Source: Geothrix campi
GTDB lineage: Bacteria > Acidobacteriota > Holophagae > Holophagales > Holophagaceae
Assembly (NCBI RefSeq): GCF_024609265.1
Contig: NZ_JANHMP010000001.1
Coordinates: 62,001-126,000, forward strand
DNA: 64,000 bases
Direction of reading: 5' to 3'
In this document: positions 41,616 through 51,181 of the stretch, one piece after another
Layout of the letters: each line of letters opens with the position of its first letter
Position numbering within the stretch: the first letter of the stretch is position 1
Translations under genes and position numbers: made by a program
The notes under the pieces: generated by a model
The model's database searches: none
The model's input: the letters and a program-made list of their open reading frames with translations, nothing else
What the model was told of the DNA's origin: nothing

Positions 41616-42143
41616 CTACTTCTTCTTCTGCTTGTTGAAGGCGTCGATGGAGGCACGCACGAAGGCATGGGCCTCGTCCTTGCCCCCCCAACCGTCACTG
41701 GCGACGCTCTTGCGCTCGAGGTCCTTGTAGGTGAGGAAGAAGTGCTCCACCTCGAGAAGGAAATGCGGGGGCAGGTCGCTGCGTGAAGTCACGTGGGCGT
41801 AAGTGGGATCGTCCGTGGCCACGGCGAGGATCTTGGCATCGTGGCCCTTGTCGTCGGTCATGCGCAGCAGGGCGATGGGCCGGGCGCGGATCACCACGCC
41901 GGGGTAGGTGGAGCCGTTGATGAGCACCAGGATGTCGGCGGGATCGCCGTCGTCGGCCAGGGTGCCGGGGATGAAGCCGTACTCGGCCGGGTAGTGGAAG
42001 GGGGAGAACAGCACCCGGTCCACGTGGACCAGGCCCGTGTGGTGGTCGATCTCGTACTTGATGCGGGATCCCGTGGGGATCTCGACGATGGCGTTGACGA
42101 TCTCAGGCGCCTGCTTTCCAGGATCAAGGTGGACCAGGGACAT
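41616..42143 (-). CDS. ppa: Inorganic pyrophosphatase, family I
   Basis: It hydrolyses pyrophosphate to two phosphates, pulling biosynthetic reactions forward. The 175-residue product has the family signature D-D-G-D-P-A-D-I-L-V-L-I and the substrate-site E-I-D-H-H-T-G, D-R-V-L-F-S-P-F-H-Y-P and Y-G-F-I-P-G-T-L. The length matches hexameric bacterial enzymes. The ATG starts M-S-L-V-H-L-D-P-G. It lies 73 bases beyond the HEAT-repeat gene and may share the transcript with the HAD phosphatase. Confidence 0.95.
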   Translation of the reverse strand: MSLVHLDPGKQAPEIVNAIVEIPTGSRIKYEIDHHTGLVHVDRVLFSPFHYPAEYGFIPGTLADDGDPADILVLINGSTYPGVVIRARPIALLRMTDDKGHDAKILAVATDDPTYAHVTSRSDLPPHFLLEVEHFFLTYKDLERKSVASDGWGGKDEAHAFVRASIDAFNKQKKK

Positions 42144-42216
42144 GGGCGCTCCGCGAAGGCCCTGATTTTCGCATGTCCTGTGATGTCCGTCACGCCCGCG
42201 GCGCCTGGGGGATCCC

Positions 42217-44493
42217 TCAGGCCAGGCCCTTCAGTCCGATCAGAGCCTCGCGGAACTCGCCCCGCGGTTCCGCTTCGAGGACGGTTCTCAGGAGTGTCAT
42301 GGCGGCGGGCGTCCCCAGGTCCGCGAGAGCCCGAGCGGCTGCCAGCCGGATGGGAGACGATTCCGTGCCGGTGAAGAATCCCCTGCGCCGCACCAGTTCC
42401 GTCAGGGGGGCCTGGGCCTCCGGGGAGCCGATGGCGCCGAGGGTTTCGATGGCCTTGATCCGCAGCTTCTCCTGGGCACGGCGGTCCTGCGCGAACTCGG
42501 CGATGGCGGGCAGCCCGGCCACGGACTTGAGCTGGCCCAGGGCGAACAGGACCTCCTCCAGTGCGCCCGGATCGGTCTCCTTCATCCGGGGGATGAGGTA
42601 GGGCTCGGAGGCGGGACCGCACAGCCGCCACAGGGAGCGGATGGCCACCCGGCGGACCCGCGGTTCCGGGTGCCGTAGCAGAGGTGCGATGGTGCTGAGG
42701 AGGCCGGCATCGCCGATGTCGGTGAGCAGGTTCAGGGCGTTCCGCACCAGGTACCAGGTTGGCGATTCCAGCGCCTGCAGGATGGGTGGGAGGGCCGCCG
42801 GACCCATCTGGCGGATGGCTTCCACCAGCCGACCCCGCTTCACCCGGTCCTCCTCCCGGCCCAGGCAGGCCATGAGGTGGTGGACCATGGGGACGCCGAT
42901 GAACTCGAGGAACGGGAAGGCCTCCGAGGCAAGGTGGGCGCGGTCCATGCCTTGGAGGTGGGCCACCACCTCGTCGAGGAGGCCGGGCCGGCGGAGGGCC
43001 TGCAGGAGCCGGTCGTAGGCTTCCTGCCGCCAGGGCTGGGGATGGTCGAGGAAGGCGCAGGCACCCTCCAGTTCCCGGACATCGGAGATGACCCGGTTGA
43101 GGTCGCCACGGCTGACGTGGGCGCGGAGGAGGGTTTCCAGCGCTTCCGTGGTCCAGTGGTGGACCGGGGGATCGGGCTCCCAAGGGAAGTTGGCCTTCAG
43201 GCCCTCGGCCAGCGGGCCCTCGATGTACGGGGGGAACTCTGGCGCGTGGGCCCATCGGGCGATCCCCGCCAGCGTCTGGGCGGATGACAGGCGGAGCAGG
43301 CGCTCCTGGCGGAGGGCATCCAGGAGCAGCTCCTGCACTCGGACAAAGTCATCGATCCGCCCGAGGTCCAGGAGCTCCCTCAGGAAGGCCAGGCGCTCCT
43401 CCAGCGTGAGATCGAAGAGGCAGCCCTCCTCGAGGATCTTCACGAGCCGGGCCTCGAGGCTGAGGTCCTCCCAGGTGACGCGCCGCAGGAGGAGGCCGAT
43501 CTTGCTCGGGTCGTGCCCCTGGCCCCGCAGGAAGTCACCGAGTCCACCCCGGACCTGGTCCCGGTCGGGCAGGAGGTCCAGGATGGCCTGGACGGGGCCT
43601 GCGAGCTGGCTCCAGTCCGCCCCCTGGCCGAGCAACCCGGCCACCGCCCGCTGCAGCAGGTCGCCCACCAGCCCGTGGAGGCCGAGGGTGAGCCCGGCGG
43701 GATCCTGGGGGAGCGTTCCGAGGCCGGCCAGCAAGCGGAGGAGTGTCCCCGGACCGAGCCCCGAAAGCACCTGGCTGAGCGTGTCGACCTGGTCGGTGGA
43801 GGGTTGGCCCGGTCCGAAACCCAGCTCGGTTCCCAGGGCCCCGAGCCCCCCCAGGGGAAGGGGGTGGAAGTCCTGGAGGAAGGCCAACTCGTCGTCGGCG
43901 GGGGCCCCGGGGCCGTGTCCTTCCGCCTCGGCCGCGCTGCCCAGTCCCAGCGGCAGCGAGAACAGGAGGGCCTCCCGGATCGCCTTCACGAGCGGGTCCT
44001 CCGTGGGCGGGGCCTGGACGGACGGGGCGCGGTTCAGTTCCTGGCCGGCATCCTCGGATGCGTCGTCCTCCAGCACCACCTGGTAGCGGACCTGAGTGAT
44101 CTGGATGCGCTTCACGCCCGCCGCCAGCAGCATGCTCTCCAGGCCACCCAGCTCCTGGACCCGTGGCGGCCGCGTTCCCAGGGCCTCCAGGAAGGCCGCG
44201 AACTCGTCCAGGGAGGCCCCGCGCTCGATGATGAACCCGCTCACGCCCCGCTCGGTGACCTGCCGGACGAGGGCGGCGAGGTGGGGGCTGCGGTCGTCCT
44301 GGGCCTCCCCGTTGAAGAAGGCTCGCGTTCCTGAGACCACGAACTGGATTCGGGGACGCTCCACCAGCTGCTGCTGCAGGGTGGTGAAGGCCGCGGCCAC
44401 GGCATCCTTGGAGCGGGGGTGGGCCGTGGTGTACATCTGCAGCGACCGGAAGGCCACGGCCAGGCTCTGGACGAGCAGGAGGACATCGCTCAT
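42217..44493 (-). CDS. HEAT-repeat protein of unknown function
   Basis: The protein has 758 residues. The N-terminal part (about 1-150: L-Q-M-Y-T-T-A-H-P-R-S, R-I-Q-F-V-V-S-G) looks like the start of proteins that share a helical module with HD-phosphohydrolase systems. The middle is Leu/Gly-rich and low in charge. The C-terminal 250 residues are HEAT/PBS-type repeats (L-V-R-N-A-L-N-L-L-T-D-I-G-D-A-G, R-R-V-A-I-R-S-L-W, A-I-E-T-L-G-A-I-G-S). There is no signal peptide. The ATG at 44493 overlaps the HD-domain stop (ATGA). It probably acts as a scaffold; the partner is unknown. Confidence 0.75.
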   Translation of the reverse strand: MSDVLLLVQSLAVAFRSLQMYTTAHPRSKDAVAAAFTTLQQQLVERPRIQFVVSGTRAFFNGEAQDDRSPHLAALVRQVTERGVSGFIIERGASLDEFAAFLEALGTRPPRVQELGGLESMLLAAGVKRIQITQVRYQVVLEDDASEDAGQELNRAPSVQAPPTEDPLVKAIREALLFSLPLGLGSAAEAEGHGPGAPADDELAFLQDFHPLPLGGLGALGTELGFGPGQPSTDQVDTLSQVLSGLGPGTLLRLLAGLGTLPQDPAGLTLGLHGLVGDLLQRAVAGLLGQGADWSQLAGPVQAILDLLPDRDQVRGGLGDFLRGQGHDPSKIGLLLRRVTWEDLSLEARLVKILEEGCLFDLTLEERLAFLRELLDLGRIDDFVRVQELLLDALRQERLLRLSSAQTLAGIARWAHAPEFPPYIEGPLAEGLKANFPWEPDPPVHHWTTEALETLLRAHVSRGDLNRVISDVRELEGACAFLDHPQPWRQEAYDRLLQALRRPGLLDEVVAHLQGMDRAHLASEAFPFLEFIGVPMVHHLMACLGREEDRVKRGRLVEAIRQMGPAALPPILQALESPTWYLVRNALNLLTDIGDAGLLSTIAPLLRHPEPRVRRVAIRSLWRLCGPASEPYLIPRMKETDPGALEEVLFALGQLKSVAGLPAIAEFAQDRRAQEKLRIKAIETLGAIGSPEAQAPLTELVRRRGFFTGTESSPIRLAAARALADLGTPAAMTLLRTVLEAEPRGEFREALIGLKGLA

Positions 44494-45170
44494 GGGGGCG
44501 TCGCCTTCATCGGGTCGGACCATTCCCTGCGCAGTTGGGCGTAGTGGACCTCCAGGAAGGCCAGGCGCCGCTGACCCTCCTCCCGGGCGGGGGCAGTGTT
44601 GAAGCTGGCGGTGATGCCCCGGGCCAGCTCCAGCCAGGCCTCGCCACGGCGCAGGATCTCGGCCGTGGTGATGGGCTGGAAGGCGCCGCTGATGCAGCCG
44701 AAGTGGATGAGGCTGGCTGCGCCGATCTTGCTGAGCTTGTCGCAATCCCAGAGACAGGCGGTCTCGATGGGCTCCAGCCGCTTCGTGAGCTTGAGGCCCA
44801 CGTGATGTTCGATGGCGTGGCGTACGGCCGGGATTTTTTCGGGCGGGAAATCCGTGCCTTCGAGAATTTCGGTCACTCGCGCCGAGGCATCCTGGGCGTG
44901 GGTGTCCTTGCCCAGCGGATCCTTCAGACGCTTGGCCACGTCATGCAGCCAGGCGGCGCCTTCGACCACCTCCAGGTCCGCGCCCACGAGGGGCGCCAGC
45001 CAGCGGGCCAGGAGCACCGCGGCGTAGGTATGTTCGTACCGGTAGTTGAAGATGGGCTGATAGACGCCATCCACCTCGTGGCCGATGCCCCAGACCCGGA
45101 TCGCATCCGCGTCCGAAAAACTCCGCAGGGCTTGTTCGCAGGCCGGCCGCCAGGGGGTGGGCTGATTCAT
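44490..45170 (-). CDS. HD-domain phosphohydrolase
   Basis: This 226-residue cytosolic protein has the HD metal site: H in Y-E-H-T-Y-A, then A-A-W-L-H-D-V-A-K-R, the A-I-E-H-H-V-G pair and D in W-D-C-D-K-L. Such enzymes hydrolyse nucleotides or phosphate esters; the exact substrate cannot be read from the motif. Four-base overlaps on both sides couple it to hutH upstream and the HEAT-repeat gene downstream. Confidence 0.8.
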   Translation of the reverse strand: MNQPTPWRPACEQALRSFSDADAIRVWGIGHEVDGVYQPIFNYRYEHTYAAVLLARWLAPLVGADLEVVEGAAWLHDVAKRLKDPLGKDTHAQDASARVTEILEGTDFPPEKIPAVRHAIEHHVGLKLTKRLEPIETACLWDCDKLSKIGAASLIHFGCISGAFQPITTAEILRRGEAWLELARGITASFNTAPAREEGQRRLAFLEVHYAQLRREWSDPMKATPP

Positions 45171-46657
45171 GGGCAGGCTTCCTGATGGGCCCGGAGGGCG
45201 CCGAGGGTTGCGTTGAGCTCTTCGTACATCGCACGGTCGGTCCAGGGCGCGCAGGCCTCCGCCAGCCGCTGGACCAGAGGCTGCAGACCCGTGGCGGGGG
45301 CCAGTCCGATGATGCGGAGTCCTTCGAGCGCCATGCGGGCCTCGATGGCCAGTACCTGCTCCAGGGCGTCCACGGCGCGCAGCAGCTTGCGGGCGGCGAT
45401 GGGCCCCATGCTGACGTGGTCTTCCTTGCCCGCGCTGGTGGGGATGGTGTCCACGCAGGCGGGATGCGCCAGACCCTTCATCTCGCTGACCAGGGCCGCG
45501 GAAGTGACGTGGGCCATCATGAACCCGGACTCGAACCCGCCATTCTGGGTGAGGAAGGCGGGGAGGTCGCTGTAGGCCGGGTTCACCAGACGCTCCTGGC
45601 GGCGCTCGGAGATGCTGGCCAGGTCGGCCGCCGCAATGGCGAGCACGTCACAGGCGAAAGCGGGGTACTGACCATGGAAGTTGCCACCGGAACGGGACTC
45701 CTGAGTGTCTGTGAAGATCATCGGGTTATCCGTGGCACTGTTGAGTTCTCGCTCGAGGATGGCACCCGCGAACTGGAGCGCGTCGCGGGTCACGCCGTGG
45801 ACCTGGGGGATGCAGCGCAGGCTGTAGGCGTCCTGGACGCGGTGGCAATCCTTGTGGCTTTCCGAGATCTCACTGGCTTCGCCCAGGATTCCTCGCATGC
45901 GCTCGGCCACGGCGATCTGGCCGGGATGGGGCCGCGCGGTGTGGATGCGCGGGTCGAAGGCGGCGCGGGTGCCACGCAGGGCCTCCAGGCTGAGGCCTGA
46001 GATCTCGTCGGCCAAGGCCGCCAGGCGGGTGAACTTCTCGACCGCCAGGTTGCCGAGGGAGGTGATGAGTTGCGTGCCGTTGATGAGGGCGAGACCCTCC
46101 TTGGCCTGGAGAGTCACGGGCTTCAGCCCGGCCTTGGCCAGGGCGTCACCACCAGGGATCGGCCCATCGCCGCCCCAGGCCAATCCTTCCCCTACCAGCA
46201 GGAGCGCCATGTGGGCCAGGGGGGCCAGGTCGCCGCTGGCGCCCACGCTGCCTTGGCTGGGCACCACCGGGACCACATCGCGGTTCAGGCATTCCGTCAG
46301 CAGATGGATGGGCTCGGGCCGGATGCCGCTGTGGCCCTTCAACAGGCAGTTGATGCGGGCGGCCATGAGGGCGCGGGTCTGGTCCTTCGGCAGCGGCTCA
46401 CCCACGCCGGCGGCATGGCTGCGGATCAAGTTGAGCTGGAGCTGCTGGAGCTGGTCGGGGGGGATGACCACGGTGGCGAACTGGCCGAAGCCCGTGTTGA
46501 TGCCGTAGACCGTGCGGCCCTCGGTCACGATGCGATCCACCACGGCCCGGTTCTCGGCCACCAGGGCCAGGGCGCCCGCGTCCAGGGCGACGCCCTCGCC
46601 GGCGGCGATGCGCGCCAGCAGGGGGGCGGTGAGGGACTGTCCATCGAGGCGGATCAT
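45167..46657 (-). CDS. hutH: Histidine ammonia-lyase
   Basis: HutH converts L-histidine to urocanate and ammonia. The 496-residue enzyme contains the self-forming MIO cofactor triad A140-S141-G142 in G-S-V-G-A-S-G-D-L-A-P-L. The selectivity pair is Ser80-His81 (R-S-H-A-A-G-V-G), which marks histidine rather than tyrosine or phenylalanine lyases. Tyr51 in Y-G-I-N-T-G-F-G is the catalytic tyrosine. No hutU, hutI or hutG is in the window; the operon partners are an MFS transporter, an HD hydrolase and a HEAT-repeat protein, which is unusual for hut. Confidence 0.93.
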   Translation of the reverse strand: MIRLDGQSLTAPLLARIAAGEGVALDAGALALVAENRAVVDRIVTEGRTVYGINTGFGQFATVVIPPDQLQQLQLNLIRSHAAGVGEPLPKDQTRALMAARINCLLKGHSGIRPEPIHLLTECLNRDVVPVVPSQGSVGASGDLAPLAHMALLLVGEGLAWGGDGPIPGGDALAKAGLKPVTLQAKEGLALINGTQLITSLGNLAVEKFTRLAALADEISGLSLEALRGTRAAFDPRIHTARPHPGQIAVAERMRGILGEASEISESHKDCHRVQDAYSLRCIPQVHGVTRDALQFAGAILERELNSATDNPMIFTDTQESRSGGNFHGQYPAFACDVLAIAAADLASISERRQERLVNPAYSDLPAFLTQNGGFESGFMMAHVTSAALVSEMKGLAHPACVDTIPTSAGKEDHVSMGPIAARKLLRAVDALEQVLAIEARMALEGLRIIGLAPATGLQPLVQRLAEACAPWTDRAMYEELNATLGALRAHQEACP

Positions 46658-47925
46658 GCGGGCACCTTGCGGGAAAGAGTGAGTGCGAGACCGAGGGCCA
46701 AGGCCAGCGTAAGCCCGGCCACGGTGTAGGATGTCTGCCCGCCCCAGCGGGCGAAGGTGAAGGTGCCCACGGCCGGGCCGATGATGCGCCCCAGGCCGGT
46801 CATGGCGTTCAGCACGCCGAAGAGGCTGCCCTGGTCCTCCGGTGGGGTGAGGCGGCTGGCCAGCGCCGAGCCGGCGGTGTTGCCCATGCCGCTGCCCCAG
46901 GCGAGGGGGATGAGGAGGAGCAGGAAGGGCCAGAAGCGCAAGGTCTCCGACATCATCGGCATCATGGGCAGCGCCAGGCCCATGAGTACCAGGCCGGTGA
47001 GGAGGGCCGTCCGCTCGGGAATGCGCTTGGCCACCACCCGGACGAGGCCGCCCTGGTAGATCACCAGGAGGATGCCGATGCCGGCGAAGAGGTAGCCCAC
47101 CTCCCGCTGATGGAAATCAAAGTCCTGGTGGACCAGCAGGGCGAAGGTGCCTTCCATCATCGCGAAGCCCGCCATGGCGAGCATGGACACCCCCAGGAGC
47201 TGGGGCATGCCCGGGCGCTTGAAGGCCTTCACCAGAGCGTGGCCGCGGGTTTCGCGGGACCGGGCCTGCGCCTCCTTGTCGAGGGTCTCCGGCACCCACA
47301 GGGCCACGAGGAGGGAGGCGGCCAGGGAGAGGCCTGCCGCCACGAAGAAGGGCAGGTGCCAGCCGCGGGTCGCCAGCAGGTGGTGGCCGAAGACGCTGCC
47401 GCTGAGGATGCCGGCCATGGCCGGTCCCAGCACGAAGCCCAGGCCGAAGGCGGCGCCGATCATGCCCATGGCCTTGGAGCGCTCCTCCGGGGCCGAGCTG
47501 TCCGCCATGGCCGCCTGGGCCACGGAGATGTTGCCGCCGGTGATGCCGTCCAGGATCCGGGCGGCGAGCATCCACTCGAAGCGGCTGGTGAGGGCCAGCA
47601 TCAGGTAGCCGATGGCCGAGCCCACCAGGCTCATCCACAGCACCGGCTTCCGCCCGATCTTGTCAGAGGTGCGGCCCAGGATGGGGGAAGCGATGAACTG
47701 CATGAGGCTGAAGCTGAGGAAGCCCACGCCCGCCCAGAAGGCGCCCGGCGTGGTGCCCGCTCCGCCGAGGCCCAGGAAGTGGTTGACGCTCTCCATCCAG
47801 GCACTTGGGTGATCTGCGATCTCCTTGGCGTAGAGGGGCAGGATCGGGATGACGATGCCGAAGCCGAGCAGGTCGACGAACACGGTGAGAAAGATGGCCA
47901 GCCTGGCGCGCTTGGAAGACGGCAT
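46654..47925 (-). CDS. MFS transporter, multidrug/TetA-like
   Basis: This 423-residue membrane protein has about twelve helices. The first is V-F-V-D-L-L-G-F-G-I-V-I-P-I-L-P-L-Y. The loop 2-3 motif G-R-T-S-D-K-I-G-R-K-P-V is the MFS motif A variant, and A-R-I-L-D-G-I-T-G-G-N is motif B-like, as in TetA/drug-proton antiporters. The stop overlaps the hutH start by four bases, so it may supply or export a hutH-related substrate, but TetA-type members often export toxic compounds. Specificity is unknown. Confidence 0.85.
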   Translation of the reverse strand: MPSSKRARLAIFLTVFVDLLGFGIVIPILPLYAKEIADHPSAWMESVNHFLGLGGAGTTPGAFWAGVGFLSFSLMQFIASPILGRTSDKIGRKPVLWMSLVGSAIGYLMLALTSRFEWMLAARILDGITGGNISVAQAAMADSSAPEERSKAMGMIGAAFGLGFVLGPAMAGILSGSVFGHHLLATRGWHLPFFVAAGLSLAASLLVALWVPETLDKEAQARSRETRGHALVKAFKRPGMPQLLGVSMLAMAGFAMMEGTFALLVHQDFDFHQREVGYLFAGIGILLVIYQGGLVRVVAKRIPERTALLTGLVLMGLALPMMPMMSETLRFWPFLLLLIPLAWGSGMGNTAGSALASRLTPPEDQGSLFGVLNAMTGLGRIIGPAVGTFTFARWGGQTSYTVAGLTLALALGLALTLSRKVPA

Positions 47926-47963
47926 GAGGTTCTCCAGCCGACCAGTTTAGCTTGGGATCTGGC

Positions 47964-50900
47964 TCAGCCTTCCAGGGCTCTCTGAATGGCGGTCTTCAGG
48001 TCCTTGATCTGGTAGGGCTTCTGGAGAAAGCCCGCCGGCCCACCGTCCGGGAAGGTCTGCAGGGAATCCTGCTCCGTGAATCCGCTGCTGAGTACTACCG
48101 GGATGGCCGGGTCGAGTCCCCGCATGGCCCGGAAGGCTTCCCGGCCGTCCATGCGCGGCATGGTGAGATCCATGATCACCAGGCACAGGTCCTTCCGGTG
48201 CTCCTGGAAGCGGTCCAGGGCCTCAAGGCCGTTCTGTGCGGTCACGACCCGGAAGCCGAGTGCATCGAGCGCCAATCCGGTGGCGTCCCGGATCTGTTCC
48301 TCATCGTCCACCAGCAGCACGAGGCCCTGGAGGGGCGCGGGGCTGGGCACCTGGTCCGCGGGTGGTTCAGGCAGGGTGGCCTCGGTGGAGGCGGGGAAAC
48401 AGAGCCTGAAACGGCTGCCCCGGCCCACCTCGCTGGAGATGTTCAGCCCGGCCCCGTGCCCTCGCAGGATGCCCAGCATGGCGGAGAGCCCCAGGCCGCG
48501 GCCCGTGGCCTTGGTGGTGAAAAAGGGATCGAAGATGCGCTCCATCACGCCAGCCGTCATGCCACAGCCCGTATCCTCGACCTCAAGGATCACGTGGCGG
48601 CCGGGCTTGGGGAGATCCAGCCGGTATTCGTCCCGGAGGGTCGGGGCATCGAGATCCTGGACCGAGGTGGTGAGGTGGATGGCGCCTTCGTGGTCGCCGA
48701 TGGCGTCGGAGGCATTGGTGACCAGGTTCATGACCACCTGCTGGAACTGGGCCGCGTCCGCCTGGATGGCCGGAAGATCCGGCTCCAGGTCGAGCTGGAG
48801 CCGGATCTTCTTCGAGATGGACACCTCCAGCAGGTGGGTGAGATCCCGCACCACGGCATTGAGGTCGTGGGGCCTCACCTGGAAGTGGCCGCGCCCGGAG
48901 TAGGCCAGCATCTGCTTGGTCAGCTCCGTGGCACGCAGGACCGTGGCCTCCATGTTCGCGAGGTAGGGCCGGACGGGGGAGGCGTCCGGAAGCTTGATCT
49001 GGGCGAGATTCAGGTTGCCCAGCACCACGGTGAGCAGGTTGTTGAAGTCATGGGCGATGCCTCCCGCCAGCACGCCCAGGCTCTCCAGCTTCTGGGACTG
49101 GCGGAGGGCTTCTTCAGCCCGGCGGCGGTCCGTGAGGTCCAGGAGGTAGCCCAGGTGGTAGCCGGGATCCGACCCCTGGCCGGCCACCGCGGTGCTGAAG
49201 TCATAGAACCAACGGTATTCACCGGCTGCGGTACGGAGGCGGTACTGCTGCTCGTAGTGATTCAGGCCCTGCGCCTTGAATTCCGCCGCGGCGCTGTGGA
49301 TGGCCTCCACTTCATCGGGATGCACCAGCGAATTGTAGGAGACGCGGCCACTGACGAGATCCTCCGGCGCATAGCCGAGAATGGCCAGGATGTTGGGCGA
49401 AACGTAGTCCACGGGCCACCCTTCCGCCACGCGCCACTTGATGACCATCACCGGGCCTCCCACGAAGAGGCCGCGCTCCGCCAGGAGTTCTTCTTCGGCC
49501 CGCTGCCGCTCGGTGATGTCCGTGGCGATGCCAATCACGGATTCGAGGTGTCCGTGGTCATCAAAGACAGGTGTGAGCAGGTTGTCGAAGATCCGCTCGC
49601 GGAGGTGGGCTGTTTCCCGGGAGGCCTGTCCCTGCAGGGCCCGTCGGACCTGGATCAGCACCAGCGGGTCCCATCCAGGACCATCGAACACGGAGTGGCC
49701 CACCATCTCTCCGGGTCGCAGGCCGATCTTGGCGAGCCCCAGGCCTTCCGACAGGATGAAACGCCCCTCCGGATCCAGCTGGTAGATGATGGCCTGGGAG
49801 TAGGCGAGGACCGTCCTGATGCGCCGCTCGGCGCTGCGCAGCGCCTGCTCGGCGGCTTTGCGGTCCGTGATGTCCCGGGTGATGGAGAGCAGGCACGGGG
49901 CGCCATCCACCTCCATGACCTTTCCCGACATGAGACCGGTCAGGATGGTCCCGTCCTTGCGACGAAAGGTGGCCTCCAATCCCGTGAATTCGCCGAATTT
50001 CCGGATGAGTTCCACGGCGCGGGCACGGTCCTCGGGGTTGACCCAGATCCCCAGGTCCAGGGCGGAGTGCCCGATGGCGTCTTCCCGCGTCCACCCGGTG
50101 AGGCGGGTGAAGCCTTCGCTGACGTCCAGGTAGGTGCCATCCGTCAGGCGGCTCAAGTTGATGGCGTCAGGGGTTGCGTGGAAGGCCCTCGAGAACTTGT
50201 CCTCGCTCCGCCGCAAGGCCGCTTCGACAGCTTTGCGCTCCGTGATGTCCCTCGTGATGGACAACATGCAGGGCTGTCCATCCACATGGATGATGGTTCC
50301 GGAGAGAATCCCGGTCCGGCGGCTGCCGTCCTTCATCCGGAAGGAGGCCTCCAGATCGTTGAAGCTGCCGTTCCGCCGGATCAGATCCATGGCCCGGTCC
50401 CGCTCCGCCAGATCGCCCCAGAGCCCCAGATCGAGGGTCGTCCGCCCCAGGGCCTCTTCCCGCGTCCAACCGCTCATGCGCGTGAAGGCCTCGTTGACAT
50501 CCAGCAGGGCCCCGTCCAGGCGGGTGAGGTTGATGGCGTCGGGACTGGCCTGAAAGGCCTTGGAGAATTTCTCCTCGCTCAGCTTGAGACCGTCCTCGGC
50601 GGCCCGGCGCTCGATGGCCATGGCCACCTGCCCACACACGAAGACGAGCAGGTCCCGTTCTTCCGGCGTGTAATGGCGGTTTCCCTCATAGATCTGGATG
50701 GCCAGGACCCCGAACACCCCTTCGGTTCCCACGAGGGGGGCCCCGAGCCAGTCCAGGGAATCCGTGCCGATCGGCTCCACCTCGCCGGAGCCCTCCAGCG
50801 CTTTCAGGACTTCCCGGTCGAGGAGAAGGGGCTTCTCCGTGCGCAGCACATACTCCGTCAGTCCCCTGCGGAGTTTCCGGGGTTTCGGGGCGGGATCCTG

Positions 50901-51131
50901 GGTGTCCACGAAATAGGGGAAGGAAACCGTTCCCGAGGCCCGTTCCCAGAGCGCGAAATAGAGGTTCTCCGCCGGCATGAGATCACGGACGATGACGTGG
51001 ACCCGGCCGTACAGTTCCTGCAGATCTGTGGCCCTCAGGGCGGCTTCCGCGATGCGATAGGTCGCCCGCAGGTAGCGGCGCACCAAGGCCAGGGCCTCAG
51101 CCGGGTCCTGGGGTTCCCTGGGTGGGTGCAT
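47964..51131 (-). CDS. Hybrid sensor histidine kinase: GAF, four PAS, kinase, receiver
   Basis: The protein has 1055 residues and no membrane segment. It has GAF (about 15-175), PAS1 (185-300), PAS2 (308-425), PAS3 (433-545), PAS4 (555-672), HisKA with H694 in G-I-A-H-D-F-N-N, HATPase (about 795-912, N-box N-L-V-T-N-A-S-D, G1 D-T-G-C-G-M 853-858) and a C-terminal receiver (937-1052) with D988 and K1038. PAS1 and PAS2 are near-duplicates. The receiver allows an internal phosphorelay. The ATG at 51131 begins the soluble part; an upstream reading enters the ABC permease. No response regulator with an output domain is adjacent. It likely senses small molecules or redox state in the cytoplasm. Confidence 0.92.
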   Translation of the reverse strand: MHPPREPQDPAEALALVRRYLRATYRIAEAALRATDLQELYGRVHVIVRDLMPAENLYFALWERASGTVSFPYFVDTQDPAPKPRKLRRGLTEYVLRTEKPLLLDREVLKALEGSGEVEPIGTDSLDWLGAPLVGTEGVFGVLAIQIYEGNRHYTPEERDLLVFVCGQVAMAIERRAAEDGLKLSEEKFSKAFQASPDAINLTRLDGALLDVNEAFTRMSGWTREEALGRTTLDLGLWGDLAERDRAMDLIRRNGSFNDLEASFRMKDGSRRTGILSGTIIHVDGQPCMLSITRDITERKAVEAALRRSEDKFSRAFHATPDAINLSRLTDGTYLDVSEGFTRLTGWTREDAIGHSALDLGIWVNPEDRARAVELIRKFGEFTGLEATFRRKDGTILTGLMSGKVMEVDGAPCLLSITRDITDRKAAEQALRSAERRIRTVLAYSQAIIYQLDPEGRFILSEGLGLAKIGLRPGEMVGHSVFDGPGWDPLVLIQVRRALQGQASRETAHLRERIFDNLLTPVFDDHGHLESVIGIATDITERQRAEEELLAERGLFVGGPVMVIKWRVAEGWPVDYVSPNILAILGYAPEDLVSGRVSYNSLVHPDEVEAIHSAAAEFKAQGLNHYEQQYRLRTAAGEYRWFYDFSTAVAGQGSDPGYHLGYLLDLTDRRRAEEALRQSQKLESLGVLAGGIAHDFNNLLTVVLGNLNLAQIKLPDASPVRPYLANMEATVLRATELTKQMLAYSGRGHFQVRPHDLNAVVRDLTHLLEVSISKKIRLQLDLEPDLPAIQADAAQFQQVVMNLVTNASDAIGDHEGAIHLTTSVQDLDAPTLRDEYRLDLPKPGRHVILEVEDTGCGMTAGVMERIFDPFFTTKATGRGLGLSAMLGILRGHGAGLNISSEVGRGSRFRLCFPASTEATLPEPPADQVPSPAPLQGLVLLVDDEEQIRDATGLALDALGFRVVTAQNGLEALDRFQEHRKDLCLVIMDLTMPRMDGREAFRAMRGLDPAIPVVLSSGFTEQDSLQTFPDGGPAGFLQKPYQIKDLKTAIQRALEG

Positions 51132-51181
51132 GGACCTGTTATCGGTCCTCCCACCCTCTCGGCACAAGTTCTGGATGAAGA

